Origin: Fasciolopsis buskii | Lineage: Eukaryota > Platyhelminthes > Trematoda > Plagiorchiida > Fasciolidae | Reading direction: 5' to 3' | Assembly: GCA_008360955.1 (NCBI GenBank) | Contig: LUCM01007681.1 | Location: forward strand, 310,001-374,000 | DNA: 64,000 bases | Shown here: positions 1 to 12,600 of the stretch, one piece after another | Position numbering within the stretch: the stretch's first letter is position 1 | Layout of the letters: each line of letters starts with the position of its first letter | The notes under the pieces: model-generated | What the model was told of the DNA's origin: nothing | Database searches by the model: none | Seen by the model: the letters and a program-made list of their open reading frames with translations, nothing else | Program-made: the position numbers and the translations under genes

Positions 1-1890
1 ACAGTGCAATCACAATTCAATTGCTTCCAAGTGACACTTATTAAAGCAACCAATTTTTATGATTGGTATTCAACTGACAGATTCATTCTAGATATGGTGC
101 GGCAGTAATTATATTTCTGACATTAGTTTTGCACTAATTACAGCAAATCTATTGAAAACAAGCAATTTATTCCAAAGGTATTTTGACAGAAGGAAGAAAT
201 GTTTCACTTGTGTGGCATTATATAGGCACCGTTGGATTGCTATACACCGCTTTCATCGATTACGTTTTTAAGTTGTTTTTCAAAACCGTCGTTGTTATCA
301 GCGTGGTATGGCCGACAGTGAGCTAAAAATGCTATCGTTCTTAAAAATGCATGCACTATGTTTGGGGAAAGCCCATGCATCTCGGAAATGGGAACATTTG
401 CCTTTAGTAACGTTTGCAAGGCCCAAGGAATTGACCTATTTCATAAGGTTCCAACTGCACTAAGCAAGGAGAAAAAAGCAAAATCAACCCCTACCAGGTG
501 GGTTATTTTGTATTAAGTACATCTTTGTCGGCAAGCTTTGCTTTCAGTTTAACAACAGCATGCTTTCTGGCTAGAAGCATTAGTTGAGAACAAATGTAAA
601 TCAAACCAAAACCGGGGCGTTAGCGAAACTATCGTTTTTTCTTCTGAAGTAATTGTTGTTTTCACATGGACTGTTACTGCAGTGATGATTTGACCAATTT
701 ATTCAAAATGTTTTGTTTAAAATCAAACGGCTCAATTTAGATTTTCGCTACCTGTCATGCAAATATGCATTGAGTATTCCAAACGTAATTAAGGCGGGTA
801 ATTTACTTAACCTTGCGCAGATTATTCAAATGATTGCTTTAAATAAACAATCAAATTAAGATATCTAAATAAAATGAAACAAATTGCTGGAGAGAGCAGC
901 CAGATATTTCTGAATAGCATGAACCACAAAACGTTGATTTGAGCGATCTTGAATCGTTTCTTCTGGGAAAAAATTCGGTGGAATAATTTTCTTCGGTTGC
1001 TTTTCGACTCTAGGCTCGAGTAATATGAACGTCCACAATAATTGCTGATATCTGGTACCGAGGACTGTTATTTTCAGTCATCACTTCAGAAACAAATGAC
1101 CGCTCCTAGCAAGTAGCAGTGTGACCGTCGGGGCGAATTACAAGGAAATGTTTTTAACCAAACTGGTTTTCAAACAGGAAATTGGTTTCTTTGCCTATGC
1201 ACTACACAAAGTCAGTACAACAAATCAAACAGTCAGTTAGAAAGATAAAATTATTTTCTAAAATAACAATTCTATTTTGAGAATGTAACTTAACTTTTAC
1301 TTCAATTGATATCATTCAATGAATAGTTTTGTCAAGCGCATTGTCGGTTTGAGTTAGTAAGATCTAATTTAAAAAAAACCGAATTCAACCACATGTATGC
1401 CTATTTCTGATGCAAACCGATGTGTCCTTGAAAATTTAGTTATTAAATAAAATCTTGCAGGGAAAAATGTCCGAAACGTTACTAAAATGGTGCAATTAAA
1501 TCAGTCGAGTGTTACGTTTGGACGGAGGTGATTCTGCTATTTAGAAATTTCTTTGGCTCTTTGAGTGAAAATCAGTGTAACACAAATTTACCCTATACGA
1601 CCGGTTTCTTTTCGCCGAGAAATTTTACAAGATACTTTTGAGTTTGGCATGCCCATTCCAGCATCCGTCTTGTGCACAGATCAAGAAAAAGTTGCAGTTG
1701 GATTGCTTTAAGGAGATCTGCCGGACGCCAATAATAGTAGGGTCCTAAAATGCAGAATGATGGGGAATTTGTTCGTTACAAAACATTGCGTTTATTTAGT
1801 GCATATATTTCAGTGTTGGCTTGAGATCGAGAACAGACGCGTGTTCTTAATAAGCAGAAAATTCCAGAGAAGGCTAGATTCTGAACTTAC
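1..1890. other. AT-rich stretch, no supported gene
   Basis: No domain, repeat or RNA gene is recognisable. An ATG-initiated frame of 51 codons begins at 308 on the plus strand (first residues MADSELKM), but it has no supporting splice or promoter signal and is within chance length. On the minus strand, an acceptor-like site near 1752 (cattttag) precedes a frame of about 37 codons, roughly 1635-1750, that could be an exon. Two different frames are open there, so it is left uncalled. Confidence 0.5.
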
Positions 1891-2040
1891 CTGATCGATA
1901 GATTTTCGGCGCAAAAACACAGTCTCGACCGGTTTATTAACAAATGCTCTTCGTGAACATAGCCATAAGCTTGAGATATTTACACTCATATGTACTTTCA
2001 ATTCCTTCAAAATAGAGTGCACCGAAAGGCCAACAATCAT
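1891..2040 (-). CDS. possible internal or first exon, unknown protein
   Basis: This minus-strand frame of 50 codons starts at an ATG (2040) and runs to a textbook donor: cag followed by gtaagt, with the last exon base at 1891. Alternatively it is an internal exon starting after an acceptor-like tttgaag near 2005. The frame ends RRKSIDQ and would exit in phase 0. No domain is recognisable. Another frame across the same bases is also open for about 40 codons, and a compatible next exon could be drawn in either frame, so the reading frame is uncertain. The perfect donor is the only real support; such hexamers occur many times by chance in a window this size. Confidence 0.2.
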
Positions 2041-3757
2041 TTTTCATCAAGTGGGAAACTAATACGTTTCTAACTCTCCCGGGGGACGGATATACCGAAC
2101 ATGGTATCCTGCTGTGAATAAGCGGGTTTCTGATTCGTTGAGGTATCCCCGGCTAACGAGCACCGAAATGTGAAATTACTTAGGCATAAGCATGACCACC
2201 GGTTCGTTTGAAAAGACATTGTTAAAGCGAATATTTCATTTTCGTTTGCAAATGGTAGAACTAAAGCTAGGACCTGAAATGTCAGACTAATTATACGGAC
2301 AATGTTTTGGGAATTGGAGATAAATAGTTTGGCCACAGATTCCGTTATGGTACAAGCGATTCCCGTTTCTCATTTCCAACTCGCTGCGTCTGTTTTTTTT
2401 AAAAAGATGCGAAAGTAATGAAAGGATAATGGAAACTGGTTTATTAGTCTAAGGAATCCCGTGTTGTAATTTCATAGCCAACATTATCCTTTTCATTCTG
2501 GATATCTTTTCTTTCTACTTCATTTTATTCCTGGAATAACAACATACAGCATTTCGCAGAAAGGAGGCTCCAGACCCGAAAGTGCTACCAAGCTGGGAAG
2601 TTGATCACCCGTGGAACAATTTGAACTCATAAATTTTCCTTTCAGAGGCGACAACCCCATTCTCTTTATCACTGTGAACCACAAGTTCACTTTATGCGAC
2701 ATGCTGAAAGAAAACCATTAGTAATTGAGGACAAATAAATTAATGACTAACTGATATGTTAAGAAAGCAAACAGTAATCCGCGTAATAAGTGCACAGTAA
2801 GGGCTAGGAATCAGCGCTTTCATAAGCAAACAAATTTCATGCTGATAAATGAATCATAATGTCGATTGTATTCCATAAGGCACCAATGCAAAGCTAATAA
2901 TTAGTCTTTGGTAATTATTTGCATTAGGCAGTCCTATGAGCCAAATGAAGACAATGCGGTAAAAACAAGCTTTTTTTCATTGTCTGGTAGCTGATTCCAC
3001 ACCAATCATCCAAACAAACTCTCATCGTTAATGCTGCTGATTGACCGATGTGTATGGGTCACAGCTTGCCTAATAAATAAAAGATCACCGAGACCCGAAA
3101 TGACTTGTTGTCACAAATAATGTGGTCACTCTGAAATCAGGTTGATTCGAAATACATCGTCCTTAAATGAAAAACGAAAAACAATACACTCCAATCTATT
3201 TTAAGTAGATATGTGTATATAGTTCAGAGCATTCGAAGACAAGTGGAAGTGTGTCTCTAGCTGTTGGCAAGCGTGTGACCACAACTCTGTATTCAGGGAC
3301 ATCATGAACGTTGATGCATTGTTGCAGCGAACATGTGTTCCAGCGAACTATGGTAAACTACATTTAAGTAGGTTGATACCTGACGAGACTCGAAAAATAC
3401 TCACAGCAATGCCAAACGGACAGCCCGTGTGTTTCATATGGCCCAAGTACAGCAAATGCCGAGGCATGGCATTGTCACGGTCAAATCAACACAAAGCCCT
3501 AAACGGCGAAAAGAAAATATTCTACTGGACTTTTATTCGATTAAAACGTCTGGAGATGTGATGAAAACGATGGTATGGTTTTGAGCCTTTCACTCGTTAG
3601 CCGTGAGAAGGAATTTAGTCTGGATGAAAATGCAAGCAACCGCATATAACTGCACTATCAGTTGTTCTTCGTCCTTGATGACGAGGTCATCGGGACGAGC
3701 CTTTTGAATCCGTTGTTAATTGTAACACAGAAGCAGTACGACTGACTTGTATCAAAG
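2041..3757. other. AT-rich stretch, no supported gene
   Basis: Two short open frames occur here, minus 2070-2336 and plus 3304-3561. Neither has a convincing splice context or a recognisable motif. No repeats or RNA genes were seen. Confidence 0.45.
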
Positions 3758-4002
3758 TTACTTTTTATTTCTGAAGTTTGTTTTTAGAAAACTGTAGGAA
3801 ATATATCGTGCAGTCTTTTTCACCACCGTTGATCGGCCACGCTTATCAAGCGACTCAAGCTGTTTGCGGGAAATTTTCATTTGTTCGACATACGAACATT
3901 CGTAAAACGTGCCGATGAAATACACCTGGCTTTGTCGTTGTACAGCATTGCTGGGACTCCATTGTGGAGTCACTTCCATTTCAGAGAACAAGTGTCTTTG
4001 TT
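3758..4002 (-). CDS. exon-like frame, candidate terminal exon, unknown protein
   Basis: A minus-strand open frame follows an acceptor-like site (pyrimidine-rich tract, then atacag at about 4003-4008) and runs 81 codons to a TAA at 3758. It enters in phase 1, so one base comes from the upstream exon. The predicted peptide is hydrophilic and mixed: it begins EQRHLFSEMEV, has a central VYFIGTFYEC and a basic end, NFRNKK. No known domain is visible. The open frame continues upstream through the putative acceptor to about 4237, so the exon start is an inference. A plus-strand frame overlaps it (4010-4364) and is the main rival. Transcript or homology evidence would decide. Confidence 0.33.
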
Positions 4003-7000
4003 CTGTATAAATAAAGATACACGAATTTCTAAGGGTACCTAAATTTGTGGATGAAATTAAATCAATTTTTTGCTCGCATAAAAAACACCTTGATCGGCTA
4101 TGCAATTTTGGCAAATATGACGTACATGGGTTTAGAGCAACCGTTTTCGAATGCATAAAAAAGCTAATAAATTTATTTTTTGAATACTCATGCAAAAGTT
4201 TTTCCATTGAGATAATTATCAGTCGTAAGTGTTGCAATCGTCAATCAGTGCTGGGAAATCCTCCGTTCTTTGAAATAACCCTTTGCGTTAGTTTGTGTGC
4301 TGCTATGAACAACCTGGTGTATAAGAAATTATTCCAGCAAGCGAGTTATCAATGCAATCCGTAAATAAATGATATATATGCATATATATATGTATGAATC
4401 TACCTGCATCTAGAATCATTGGTTTTAAATGAGATATATCTTTGAATCGAACTCATGATTTGGGAATGTCCTTTTGCTACGGTGAGTTGTTCTATGGTTA
4501 TAGGAACGCGGTCCACGCAATTGACTATTGCAGAATCGCTTACCTTTTTGGTCGGTGCTCACGCATTTTCTCAGCTTCTTTCCAAACTTCGTTCAAACAG
4601 CATCCCACGTGTGTGAAACGCAAACCCAAAATAGTAATGCTGTTTATTTGATGCGCTCTGGTGTAGTAGGCATACGGCGCACATTTCAAGCACTATACGA
4701 ATCTGGACTATACCAGTGTGAACATGCAAACAGAACAATTGTTGACGACATTTTGAGGTTAAGAAAAATCACTGCATCTCAGCTGTTTGTTTACTAGGAT
4801 GTCACAAACACCGGAGAACTGGACTGGGGCAACACGCGATCAGATTTGTTCCAAATATTATTTTGCAATGAGTATAGGGAAAGCTCCTTTGTGTAGGTTG
4901 ACGACTTATATGAACTCAAATCAGACAGCGTGTTACGAGACTGCGAAATGTGACAACGTCCATCAAAGCTTAAATGCAAAACGGAAGTACAAACTATGCT
5001 CAAGGACACAGAGCCTTTGACAGTTATGAGTAAATATTTTTAAATCTCAGACGAAGTAGAATACACATCGTCAGAATTCCAAGAATTGAGAAAAAGGTTG
5101 AATTCAATTTACTTCTTTTTACGGCAAAATATTGTACTTTTCGAATCTGACTATTTTCATTTTTTTTATCTTGAGCAAATTATCGTGCGACACATAATTG
5201 AATCATTTGTTTTCATATTCTCCAGAGCGGAATGAAATTATCACTAAGTGCGCCTTTGTCAAGTTTGCATTAGTTTCTAGTTATAAGTTGGAGGAATCAG
5301 GAAATCCACTCGTTGGTGGCTAAAATTCTCATGGGAAATGTTTCGATTTCTTATCTACAGTACTCTAATAATGGCGCGTTAGCAGTAACAAATAAATAGA
5401 GGTTTTATACCAACCAACTAAGAGGCAGAAACAGTAATAATCTATCGCCCGTACCGAAAAAATAGCCGTTGCTGAACGAACATTATCCGTCAGTTAAGTG
5501 ATGAAGCTGTTCCTGGTTCAGAGTTTGGAAACGTTCTGTCTAAACTCTCTTCAAGTTTTTGACGACAAGAAATATATCGTTTGTTTTACAACTATATTTT
5601 GTCGTTTATCATGCAAGAAAATAATGAAAATGACGGACATATACTAATTTCATCTAGGTTGATTTCTAATAACAATAGCCAAACTGGTTCAAGTAATTCC
5701 AGTGAACTGTTCAAAGAAAGCCACCTAGGTTGCGCAGATTCAATTATTCTGTTTTAAAATTCACGTGTCGATTCGCAGAACTAGTAAATGAACAAATTTA
5801 AGCGTCATTATTGGTTTTTGGATATTGCGGCTTCCTTTCAAGCTCACGTCATAGTAAGCTTATTGTCCTGGCTAGTGTCATCATAAGAATATGAACGTTG
5901 ATACCTGTCTTACACAAAAAAAGCTTCTAGTGACAGCAAAAGTAGACTGACATATGGTGGCAGACTCTAATGGGAGTCCAAAATACCACTTCTACCAAAC
6001 AAGTACAAGAGAGAATTTACGATTTCCACGAGATTCACGCCATATATTTTAATATGGCAAGGGTCATTCAAACACTAGGCAAGGAACGAAACATCGGAGA
6101 AAACGGAATGCGCGAACTAAAAAGGCTTATTCGACATCAGCGTTACAGTAAAATATGTTCCCATAACATTCAGCAAGTCCTCTAAAGCAACGTTTGCTAT
6201 ATCCGACCAGAGACAAATGGTCACATAGAAACATGTTTAAATTTGGTCTGAAACATCAAGTTTATGGTTCACTTGGTTACATTTGAGCAGTGGTCGGCTT
6301 TAATTCACAGCAGGTATTTTAGTATAAAGATTGACAATCAAAGACGAGTTCACGGTGAAGTCCTTCTGGGATTTGTGGAAGTATATCTGATGCGCCGATT
6401 TTTGCCGTGTACGCTTCGCTCTTATCGAGTTCTACTGAGGTTTCTATCGCGTACCCTCCACAACGAAGGTCAGTGGTCGATATTATTTAAAGTCTTGAGG
6501 AGAATGAATCGTCTTCTGTCCAATGTTTGCCTGACTTGACTGTCAGTGGTCTATAGTGTTGAGACCGGATAGTCTCGTGCTCCGGAAGATCAACAGGAAA
6601 CTAATAAGATAGACGAACGAAAATGCCAGGACACTCTGTTGCATTGCAGCGGTCCAAGGTTATTTTCAATCATGTCTTTCATTCTTCAAGTGACGGCGGA
6701 GCTAGAATGGTAAGTCATAGCATACATATGCGGTAAGCATTGTACCTAGTGGAAAACTAAGTGATAAAAGTATAACCTACTGAGCGAAGAACCAAAATGT
6801 GAAAGATGGTCAACCGATGCAAGATACACTTTTCCGTTCACCCAAGTCTAAACAAAGACAGACTAGGTACATAAATTACAGGATTCTTATCACATTCAGT
6901 GATTTGATTTTTTCGACAGCTGCCTTTCGATTGATCAACAAAAAACAAGAAAAAACAAGGTTTCTTCGAAGGTAGTGATGAAGAATGTACAGTATCATTG

Positions 7001-8278
7001 TTTTGCCGTATTGAACGAATTGCGCTTTATGACGCAAGGTCGACAGCAAACAGTTTTGTTTACCAGGACATTTCGTTTTGATTCAACAAGGGGGAAAATA
7101 AACAACATTTTTGTCGTCTTGTTTGGACTTTAAATATCTGCCCTTTGCATATAGGTCGACCACAAGTTACCAATTGGGAGGAATTTCCGCGACAGTTGTG
7201 AAACCGCCTTGTCCCGCTAGTAGCATCAGTTGACCATCGTATGTTTAAACATTTGGCAAGGCCGAGGAATCATTCAGAAATGTGATACTAATAAACGGTT
7301 GATGTTGATTGTACACTACAACAATAGAACCACGTTTGGGTGGGGGATTCTTGGTGAAAGCTGACTTCTCAACGCAACCAGAAAAAGTTACTATGAGTAA
7401 ACATTTTGGAATGCCAAAAACAATTTTGTTAACATCAAGAATTTTCGGCTGCAGAAAAAGCACAAACTAGATAGTTGCCCTATTGAGTTGTGGGTGATGT
7501 TTTTGCAACCTTGATTTTCTTTCTCGGACGGCTCCTTAAAACCGTCGATATTGCGAGAATGAACTTTTACCGTTGATGGTTTATTTCAAATGTTTTCTTT
7601 GTCATAATGCCTACGTTTACAGGAGGAACATTACCCAAGGCCAACAACGGAACATTGGGCATTCCATTTCTAACCAGCTCAATGTTTATTAGTAATCTAA
7701 TGGGTACTGACAATAACGAAAAACAACCACGCAATCGCATAATTTGCGGTTATAATCAACCGCATCAAAATAAATCCGCCTTTAATATCGACCAGGAAAC
7801 CATTGAGTAAAAACAAATTTCCTCGCAGTAGAAAGTGGTTTTTGTGCTTAGTCAAAAAACTACACGCATTAATCACGAAGCTCAGTGGGCAGTTATTTTT
7901 CGCCAAGTAAGATTTTCCAATTCACGAGAATAAATTATGAATCACGGTGAAACATCACTTTGTGATAATTTGACAATTATGGCCGGGGTGTTTAAACAAG
8001 TATGCTCGTTGCCGCATGAACGTGAGCATCGCAGGGTCGCATTCCTCTTCTGAAAGTCGAAGTTTACAAATGCTGCTCTCTGCTCATCACAACCCCATTC
8101 AGAGAACATACTTTGACGAACAAGCTCCTTTTCAGTGATTCCTACTCATGCCATTACATCAATGCATATTTGGAAAAAAATTACTCTAGGAAAAATTGGA
8201 TTAGTCAGATAAAAATATGGGTAGGGAAGGGATTTGTGGTGTTACCTGCATAAACGGAATACACATGAACACGTTGTG
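4003..8278. other. AT-rich stretch, one weak first-exon candidate
   Basis: Mostly featureless. A short alternating AT tract lies at about 4372-4396. On the plus strand an ATG at 6623 opens 29 codons (start MPGHSVALQRSK) ending exactly at a canonical donor, atg then gtaagt, at 6709/6710, with an in-frame stop upstream. That fits a small first exon, but no convincing second exon follows in phase. No domains, tRNAs or repeats are otherwise seen. Confidence 0.4.
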
Positions 8279-8723
8279 TTAATTATCTTGTGGTCTAAGG
8301 TTTGCATTAGGACGAAGGGTGGGCCAGGGGAGTCGCAGCGCAACCACAAATTGTTTTTAAGCGCACAGTGGATGATTGTGAAGAGGCATCGCGACGGCTT
8401 CCGCAGCGCTCAAGACACGACACCGCCAACCTAGTCTGTTGACCCCTGAACTTATAAAGGGTCCGGACAGCTTGCGTCACATTCACGGCGTGGTTAGTCT
8501 GTGCTAGATGTGAAACGACTACGCTATTAAGTTACTTAATTGTTCTAGTGCCCAACCATGCCGGGTGGTGGTCACGGATGGGACCAGACAAGCGCCTGGT
8601 CTTACAGCCGATGTGCACTGTCCCACAGGAACATGTGAATAAATAGATTCAAAACGAGGCTGCACAATCAGCAAATTTGTCTTTCGACCGTAATGACTCA
8701 ACGGGACGGGATTTGAACAAGAT
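8279..8723 (-). pseudogene. PLE GIY-YIG endonuclease remnant
   Basis: C-terminal endonuclease part of the Penelope-like element, which in intact copies nicks target DNA to prime reverse transcription. In the same minus-strand frame as the RT, about 8545-8650 reads IYLFTCSCG then TVHIGCKTRRLS, followed by a His-rich HHPAWLG. This matches the PLE pattern of Cys-x-Cys-Gly, then YIG-R-T-x-R-x-L, then H-x-P-x-W. Here the YIG tyrosine is His and the following Arg is Cys, so the active site is damaged. A further segment (VVVSHLAQTNHAVNVTQAV) and a C-terminal FVVALRLPWP (about 8320-8350) complete the domain. In-frame stops lie near 8650 and 8535, and a frame shift near 8375. It extends the RT pseudogene without a gap. 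Confidence 0.8.
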
Positions 8724-9690
8724 TCAAAGGTTGGCTGCGTAGAATGTCTTATTATTAGCGCTAGTCAGTCTTCGTCGTGCTATCTCTGCTAGCGTCTCAG
8801 CTTTGAATGGCAGAGATATGCATACTGGCTTTCTCTCCACCGTCGCCCTCCTAGGAACTTCCTGTTCTGTCTCCAACATCTTGTCGATTATTCTACTAGG
8901 GATGCCATTTTCAGTGATTACTCTTCTCACCGTCTGAATTTCTGCTTTATTAGCATTCTCTGTGCATATTATATTTATTCTGGCAGTCAGATATCAAATT
9001 AGGTTAATCTTCGCATTAAGAGATACAAAGCTGTGGAAGTTGATGTATTGCCCATTCCATGTGGCTTTCCTGTGTACTGATCGCCGAATTGAGCCGTCTT
9101 CTCGACGACTTAGTGGTACATCTAAGAATGCCATTTCATTGTTCAGCTCCATCTCTGTTGTGAGTTTCGCATCTGCGTGAGCCGAGTTGAAATTATTCAA
9201 CTGTTGGTTAGTTTTAGTCGAGGGGCTGAGTACACAGATGTCATTCACATAACGCTTGCACAAGTAGAGCGTTTGTATTGATGACTCAGATGGCCCACGT
9301 TCCTGCTTTGCCATGAAAATGTCAGCTAGTAGCGGACCGAGTGGGGATCCCAACGCTACGCCGTCCTTTTGACGGTAATTTTTTATTATTGAATTTATAC
9401 TGGACGTTAGAAGTAAAAAAAGAACAACGGCTGTTTCAAGTCTGCTATCGGAAAAGTTATCGCTAAGCCACTATTCTCCATGTCGTCACAGATGTATTCG
9501 ATTGCCTCCGTGATCAGAGCATTGGTAAAAAGTGGAAGCGTCTAAAGAAAGCATTTTTCGTCTTTTTTTAGTTCTTTCTCGAAGTCAATGAGCTCAAATG
9601 TGTCTTTGAGACTATGTTTTGCTACCTTCTGTCTAAAAGGTCCCATTGACTTAACCCATTCGTCAGTAAACTGTAAAGTAAAAGATAAAA
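8724..9690 (-). pseudogene. PLE reverse transcriptase remnant
   Basis: Reverse-transcriptase part of the element, which would copy element RNA into cDNA in the nucleus. The frame begins near 9670 with EWVKSMGPF. Near 9540 a frameshift separates the motif-A aspartate (SLDAS) from the following LFTN-like segment and TEAIEYICDDMEN. A second frameshift in a T run near 9435 leads to the YRQ-DGVA and GSPLGPLLADIFM motif (about 9300-9370). The metal-binding YxDD box reads YVND, with the first aspartate replaced by asparagine (codon 9243-9245), which should abolish catalysis. After FLDV and TWNGQY, a TGA at 8991-8993 breaks the frame, which then continues through VRRVITENGIPSR to a stop near 8722. 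It is a clear pseudogene; the order of motifs matches intact PLEs. Confidence 0.85.
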
Positions 9691-12600
9691 CACCACTATA
9701 TTAGTACAGACTGAGTGGAGAAATGTAAAGTACGGTTGTATGCATCTAACACGATAGCAATATGCATCGCTTCATAGATTTTTAAGTAGCCGCAAAAGTG
9801 AATGACTAAAATTTTAAACAAACTCAGTTTGTTTTCTGTCGTGCATGTGCAGGGTGATACGCACTTCTCACCATTTGTCCAATTTCAATTTCCATCCAAC
9901 CATTGCTTCAAAATTCGGATCTAGTTCAAAAATAAACTTACATCGCTCGCAACCGTTTTTTACTACCATCGGTTTTGCGTGGTGCTATTTCATACTGCTT
10001 TTAGGATGTAATCATTTCATTTCTTTTACTCTAAGGTCCAAGTTGTACACTTTTCAATCCGATAAGGCGTGAAATTTATTGTTACTTATCGTTGTTCTGA
10101 TAAGCATCCAGCTAACTGCATATTAACTGACTGTCATTCTTAGGCACCCCGGCAATTGCGGTGGCTTCTTTATCAGCAGCATGTGTTTATCACATAGGAC
10201 TGGTCACACGGAGTACCGGGACTCTAGAATAGCCACATGTTGAAGTGTTCTTCTTGAAATAATCGATCATCCTGAGATGTTTCGCTTTGCAAAGGTTGGC
10301 AAACGTTAAAAATGATAAGACAAATCGTCAAGTCCACTAATAACGGTCATTGGGAAAGATGCAGCCATTTTACTTCAAGTTTAAATGTTCCTTTAATTTT
10401 GCTCGTCAGATTCATCAGGACTGTTTTTAATAGAACAAAGTATCATCTGCTACTGTGCCGGTTGCTCGGTTCAACAAAACAAAATCGATTGGATAAAGTA
10501 GACACACAAGAATTATCGGCTTATTTTTCTGTCTTTAAACGAGGGATTTATTTTCTCCCATTCGGCCTTGTATAGCACAAAACACACTCATGAACAGCGT
10601 TTGGGAATCAGAACGTCTAAAATTACGACAGAAAATTTAAGGGTCTGTATGAACCCAACAATTTTGACATTCTTGTCGGCTTCCAGACCTACACTAAGAC
10701 AGGTCCAACGATCAGGGTTTCAACTAGCTTTGTATAATGTGTGCAATTTTAAAACACAAGTAGACTTTCAAAGCTTAGCCCTTGAACCCAACTTGTTAAA
10801 TCAACTTGCCCCGCTGATCCCAAATTTCTTTCCTTGTAGTTTTCAGCTGCAACATGCGGTTTTAAAATTGGTACGTTGCCATCATTCAAAGTTGTTTGGT
10901 AGTAATGAAATTTTAAAGTGTGATGTTTCATTAACAACCGTGTTCCAATTTTCCTAACAATACCGTTTGATTTATCAAGTTTTTCACATCGGTCGGTGCA
11001 AATGTCATAGAGAGTTTTCATGTTTTTGTTGAATACAAAGTTCGTTTAATATCCTGCGACCTATTAAGCACCCAAGTAAATCCTATCATGCCTATCATAT
11101 GAGCCATGGGGTATACGTGTTTGGCGTACGGTTTAAACTATGGGATAGTTCATCCCTACAGCAGTATTTGGGTGGTAGGAGCTTAATGTCGTTCACGCAA
11201 AGGAAAAACTAAAGCTGAAGACTTTAGCTACTTTGTTTGATGCTTTTCACATTTTATCCGGATATCGAGTGAACTGCATATGGTTCAATCGTCACTTGTC
11301 GGTTTGAACTTCCTGCGGCTCCGCCGCGTTGTCGGCTTTTAGATTAAGGGTCTAGATGGGACGTCAGCATTTATACCAGCCCTGGTATTCGGCTCAGAAC
11401 CAGGGTTGATGAGAGATTTCAGACGCGTACCATTGTCTTCGTAATATTGGTTAGATGTTATAGAGGAATGATTAAGTGACTCCTAAGTCGGTCATAAGAT
11501 ATTACCCCGTATGGTTTAACCTTTTGAAGAGACCAAAGTGGTTGTGACATGTTTGGCCCTGTACACATGAAGCCTACCTGGCTGTGTGCTATGGTGCGAC
11601 GCGCAATTGGTAGAACACGGGTAAACTTAGTCATTCGATAGCATGACTAAATATTTAAACCCGATGGACTTATTCGTGTGGTTACAGTTGGAAAACCGGT
11701 CTGAGGTCGAAGGGATCCCTTCAAAAAATAAGTTTAGACGAAATGTCACATAACCAAGTGTCGCAGTCACAGAGGGTATTGCATATGAAATCATTTCTTT
11801 TGTATGGAATTCGTTGAATTTACTACCTTTACGTGGATTCTCTGCTGTTTCTTGTTTTTAATTTTCACAATGCCAGCTACCCGACCAGACTGCAACTTTA
11901 AAGGTTATGGGTGGCAAAATATAATGTGAAACTTTCACTGCCATTCTTACTGCCATTTCTGGCAATAATATTGCCGTATCGATCACTTTTCAAGGAATGT
12001 TTTTGAATCCAACAAAAATGCCCCGCTTCATTCTACATTGGTATTCCTTTACCAAAAATAAATTCACCAACTGTATGCGAGCTGATAAAGCAGCCCAAAC
12101 GACGGGATTTCTGCTTGATTCAATTTCCGCAAGCAGTTAGATGATACGTGCAATATAAAGTCGAAGTGCTCTACAGAAAAGAAGTATATTTCACAGCATG
12201 CAATGCACATTGCATAGCAAATAGATAAGTTTAGCCTTCTTTAAAAATCCGTTCACCCACAATGTACCGAAACACATCAAAGGTTGTAGAATTCTGTTGT
12301 TTTTATTTTTGCTTCTTTCCGTTTTGCTCTTTGCTTCCATTTGAATATAACCTTGAAGTTAGTCCACTGTCTAGAAGCTACATAGCAGCTGGTTTTTTTG
12401 AATAAGCTTTTCGTGAATGATTACACATGAACTTGTTTCATGCACTTCATCGCCGGTGTTGTTCGTTTGGCGCACAAATAAGACGCGTCGGTGGATTACA
12501 TTTTGGTAGACTGCTAACACAAAAATGAAAAACAAGGCATTGTATTCATTGAATTCTACCTAAGTCTAGATATACCCATTAAGTAGATGCCCAAAAACGT

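Larger units (their letters stand above)
8279..9690 (-). mobile_element. Penelope-like retroelement, 5'-truncated and decayed
   Basis: Read on the minus strand, this segment carries the 3' part of a Penelope-like element (PLE) open reading frame. In order it shows a pre-motif-A region (EWVKSMGPF, DTFELIDF), an RT motif-A region ending in LFTN-like sequence, the GSPLGPLLADIFM motif, a degenerate catalytic box, a linker, and a Cys-rich GIY-YIG nuclease remnant ending near the PLE-typical LPWP. PLEs use an RT related to telomerase, and in this branch a GIY-YIG endonuclease. Nothing recognisable lies upstream of about 9690, so the copy appears 5'-truncated. At least four in-frame stops and about three frameshifts make it inactive. 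No target-site duplication could be assigned. Element type is confident; boundaries are approximate. Confidence 0.88.

Noticed and set aside
3374..3400. Plus-strand ctgacga-gactc-gaaa, another hammerhead-like core
   Set aside because: Stem II would have an impossible loop, and no stem III or cleavage site is visible.
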